DNA of 7,797 nt from assembly GCA_030623035.1 (NCBI GenBank), contig JAUXFK010000138.1, positions 1-7,797 on the forward strand, written 5' to 3'. The stretch is from Deltaproteobacteria bacterium (GTDB lineage Bacteria; Desulfobacterota; UBA8473). Position 1 is the first letter of the stretch; each line of letters begins with the position of its first letter. Below the pieces are notes generated by a model. The model searched no databases. It saw nothing but the letters and a program-made list of their open reading frames with translations, and was not told where the DNA came from. Positions 6,501 to 7,797 of this stretch are shown one piece after another. The translations under genes and the position numbers were made by a program.

Positions 6501-6620
6501 GCTTCAACGGTAGTCAAATTTTAACCTGTGCAACTGTTTGAGCATCTTAGTGAGCCTTAAGAAAGAACAGGGGGAAAGATGCGAGTTCTGCACGGGTTAA
6601 AATTTGATTGCCGTTGAAGC
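6501..6620 (+). repeat. long inverted-repeat element, copy B (shorter, inverted relative to copy A)
   Basis: Arms 6501-6532 and 6589-6620 form 32 consecutive pairs, allowing three G-U pairs in plus-strand RNA (6511/6610, 6513/6608, 6527/6594). An inner stem GCATCTT/AAGATGC (6542-6548 with 6576-6582) follows an asymmetric internal loop and closes a 27-base loop. The 5' half (GTGCAACTGTTTGAGC, TAGTGAG, TTAAGAAAGAACAG) matches copy A; the 3' half (GCGAGTTcTGCACGGGTTA, TGATTGCCGTTG) matches the other arm of copy A. The complementary arm of the nested stem of copy A is missing, so this looks like an internally shortened form. It lies between dapF and dapB, reading against both. It is too long, and lacks a T-run, to be a normal terminator. 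Confidence 0.88.
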
Positions 6621-6706
6621 TTGCCAGTACTTTCTGTTTCATAGGGCTAAAATAATACATTATTTTTATAAGAATCTCTTATTTAGTGACCATCCCAACG
6701 AGCGAC

Positions 6707-7534
6707 TCATCCGATTATCGCATCATCCCATAATTGCCCTTCGTATATAACCCTGGCATCCCCCTCCAGGTATATCTCATCAAATGCCCCCTTTTTATGC
6801 TTAAAATGAACAGTTAGAATCTCTCCACCTTTGGTCTTTACTGCTACCGGAGGAGAAACCATCTCTTTTATGTATGCTATAAGAGAAGACGCGACTGCTC
6901 CGGTCCCGCAGGCAAGAGTTTCATCTTCGACACCCCTTTCATAAGTTCGGATAATAATGTTTGATCTATCCCTTACACAAACGAAGTTTACGTTTGTGCC
7001 TGCCGGCTTATACTGCTTGTGGTAACGTATTGTTCTTCCCAGTTTTACTACCGGGTATTCGTTTAAATCTCCAACGAATTCTACTACATGGGGGACTCCT
7101 GTATTGATAAAACCAACACGGTGTTCTTTCCCTTCAACAAATATTTTTTTATCGAGATTGACACAACCAGGAATAGTCATTTCAAGTTTCACCCTATCCT
7201 CCAGGATTTCAGCCTTAATTATGCCAGCCAGGGTTTCAAAAGACATCTCTTTGCCCGCAATCCCCTTAAGATAGGCAAACCTGGCTGCACATCTACCTCC
7301 GTTGCCACACATTTCAGCTTCGCTTCCGTCTGAATTGAAGAACTTCCACTTGAAATCGGCCTTTTCTGACTCCTGTAATAAGATAAACCCGTCAGCCCCT
7401 ACTGAGACCTTTCTGCGACAAGTCTTCCTCGCAAGGTGCCTTAGGCTATCCCCATCAACAATACCCTTACGGTTATCTACGATTATGAAGTCGTTTCCGC
7501 TTCCGCTCATCTTGAAAAAACCTATTTTATTCAT
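6707..7534 (-). CDS. dapF: diaminopimelate epimerase DapF
   Basis: This cytosolic, cofactor-free epimerase interconverts LL- and meso-diaminopimelate by a two-cysteine mechanism, giving the peptidoglycan cross-linker and lysine precursor. FFKMSGSGNDFIIVD (6-20) is the canonical N-terminus. The two catalytic cysteines are C76 in EMCGNGGRCAA and C209 in LACGTGA, one in each pseudo-symmetric half. NTGVPHVVEF (144-153), AGTNVNFV (178-185) and YERGVEDETLACGTGA (198-213) complete the pattern. Its 275 residues are full length. The ATG at 7534 is set by the conserved N-terminus; I see no clear ribosome binding site upstream. It is separated from dapB by 261 bases holding repeat copy B, and an A/T hairpin just after its stop (about 6649-6666) lacks a T-run on the coding strand. 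With DapB and DapL it forms a complete path from the DapA product to meso-diaminopimelate. Confidence 0.96.
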   Translation of the reverse strand: MNKIGFFKMSGSGNDFIIVDNRKGIVDGDSLRHLARKTCRRKVSVGADGFILLQESEKADFKWKFFNSDGSEAEMCGNGGRCAARFAYLKGIAGKEMSFETLAGIIKAEILEDRVKLEMTIPGCVNLDKKIFVEGKEHRVGFINTGVPHVVEFVGDLNEYPVVKLGRTIRYHKQYKPAGTNVNFVCVRDRSNIIIRTYERGVEDETLACGTGAVASSLIAYIKEMVSPPVAVKTKGGEILTVHFKHKKGAFDEIYLEGDARVIYEGQLWDDAIIG

Positions 7535-7638
7535 GACAATTCAAAGGATTTGTGCATTATTTTAGTGCTCTAACTCGTAAATTCGGTGTCGTATTTTATG
7601 TCAGAGTTCCGATCGTTGACCCGTCGGATTCGGGGAAC

Positions 7639-7686
7639 CCTAAAGTGACTAAAGTTTGAAGTGCCTAAAGTGAACTAAAGTTAAGG
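7639..7686. repeat. short tandem repeat with CTAAAGT core
   Basis: Two imperfect head-to-tail units of about 24 bases are present, 7639-7663 and 7664-7686, both beginning CCTAAAGTG. Each unit contains CTAAAGT twice, giving four copies starting at 7640, 7649, 7665 and 7675. The array lies directly before the four-helix-bundle-like remnant. From general experience such CTAAAGTG repeats are seen near these genes in metagenomic genomes; that link is memory, not shown here. Confidence 0.75.
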
Positions 7687-7797
7687 AATACGCTTTCAAA
7701 GCATCAGTCATGTATTACGGAACCTCGATTAGAGCAAACTACCATAAAGCAAACAGGACAAGAATCAGAGCGGATTTTAAGAATGAAATCAAAATAG
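7674..7797 (+). pseudogene. fragment of a four-helix-bundle (S23 / 23S rRNA intervening-sequence type) protein, cut by window end
   Basis: One frame is open from 7674 (after a TGA at 7671) to the end of the window. It reads, from the ATG at 7710, MYYGTSIRANYHKANRTR, then IRADF about 20 residues in. This resembles the conserved middle of the four-helix-bundle family, where a pattern close to G-T-S-I-x-A-N-Y-x-x-A-x-R-x-x-x-x-A-D/E-F is found. The family normally has some 30-40 residues before this point (an alpha-helix with K/R-rich start), and these are missing: upstream lies the tandem repeat and a stop. It is therefore either an N-terminally broken remnant or a frameshifted gene. The ATG at 7710 has no ribosome binding site. 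The family's role is unclear; members were first noted inside 23S rRNA intervening sequences. Confidence 0.5.

Noticed and set aside
6649..6682. Two short A/T hairpins after dapF (6649-6666 and ATAAGA/TCTTAT at 6668-6682)
   Set aside because: The stems are nearly all A-T, the loops are two to three bases, and no T-run follows on the minus strand, so a terminator call is not supported.
4500..6706. Classical insertion sequence or CRISPR array
   Set aside because: There is no transposase-sized open frame in the gaps and no regularly spaced direct repeats; the two elements are inverted-repeat hairpins only.
7535..7638. Promoter for dapF
   Set aside because: A TAAAAT box (near 7557-7562 on the minus strand) exists, but no acceptable -35 lies 15-19 bases upstream. 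A short TCCGA/TCGGA hairpin near 7608-7628 has no clear role.

Overview
The window is a moderately AT-rich stretch of bacterial chromosome. It is dominated by a long minus-strand housekeeping block. A DapL-type lysine/meso-diaminopimelate pathway, a lytic transglycosylase with an N-terminal DUF4124-like region, and a small membrane-anchored Cys-rich protein together suggest an anaerobic Gram-negative lineage of the Desulfobacterota (old Deltaproteobacteria) type. This placement is inferred from gene content only; no phylogeny was possible.

Layout, low to high coordinates. At 152-1105 on the plus strand is ribF (FMN/FAD synthesis). It converges on a minus-strand tRNA pair, tRNA-Gly(GCC) then tRNA-Cys(GCA), which has a near-consensus promoter (1349-1376) and a strong intrinsic terminator (1119-1157). 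Upstream of the tRNAs, all on the minus strand and tightly packed, is the run dapL > folK > small membrane Cys protein > lytic transglycosylase > pgsA (4499 down to 1392), with overlaps or gaps of at most 8 bases apart from an alternative start for folK. The order pgsA-tRNA-Gly-tRNA-Cys matches E. coli pgsA-glyW-cysT. Further upstream are dapB and a FAH-family gene, coupled by an ATGA overlap (6445 down to 4887), and then dapF (7534-6707).

DapB, DapL and DapF are three consecutive enzymes: they make tetrahydrodipicolinate, transaminate it directly to LL-diaminopimelate, and epimerise that to meso-diaminopimelate for peptidoglycan and lysine. dapA and the aspartokinase/semialdehyde genes are not in the window. 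PgsA (phospholipid) and the transglycosylase (wall turnover) fit the same envelope theme; FolK and RibF are cofactor enzymes.

The non-coding part is the most interesting. The two largest gaps around dapB-FAH (4500-4886 and 6446-6706) each hold a copy of one long inverted-repeat element, in opposite orientations. The copies have diverged, but their stems stay paired through compensatory changes and G-U-compatible changes. The right edge of the window (7639-7797) has a short tandem CTAAAGT-type repeat followed by what looks like a broken piece of a four-helix-bundle (S23/IVS-type) protein gene.
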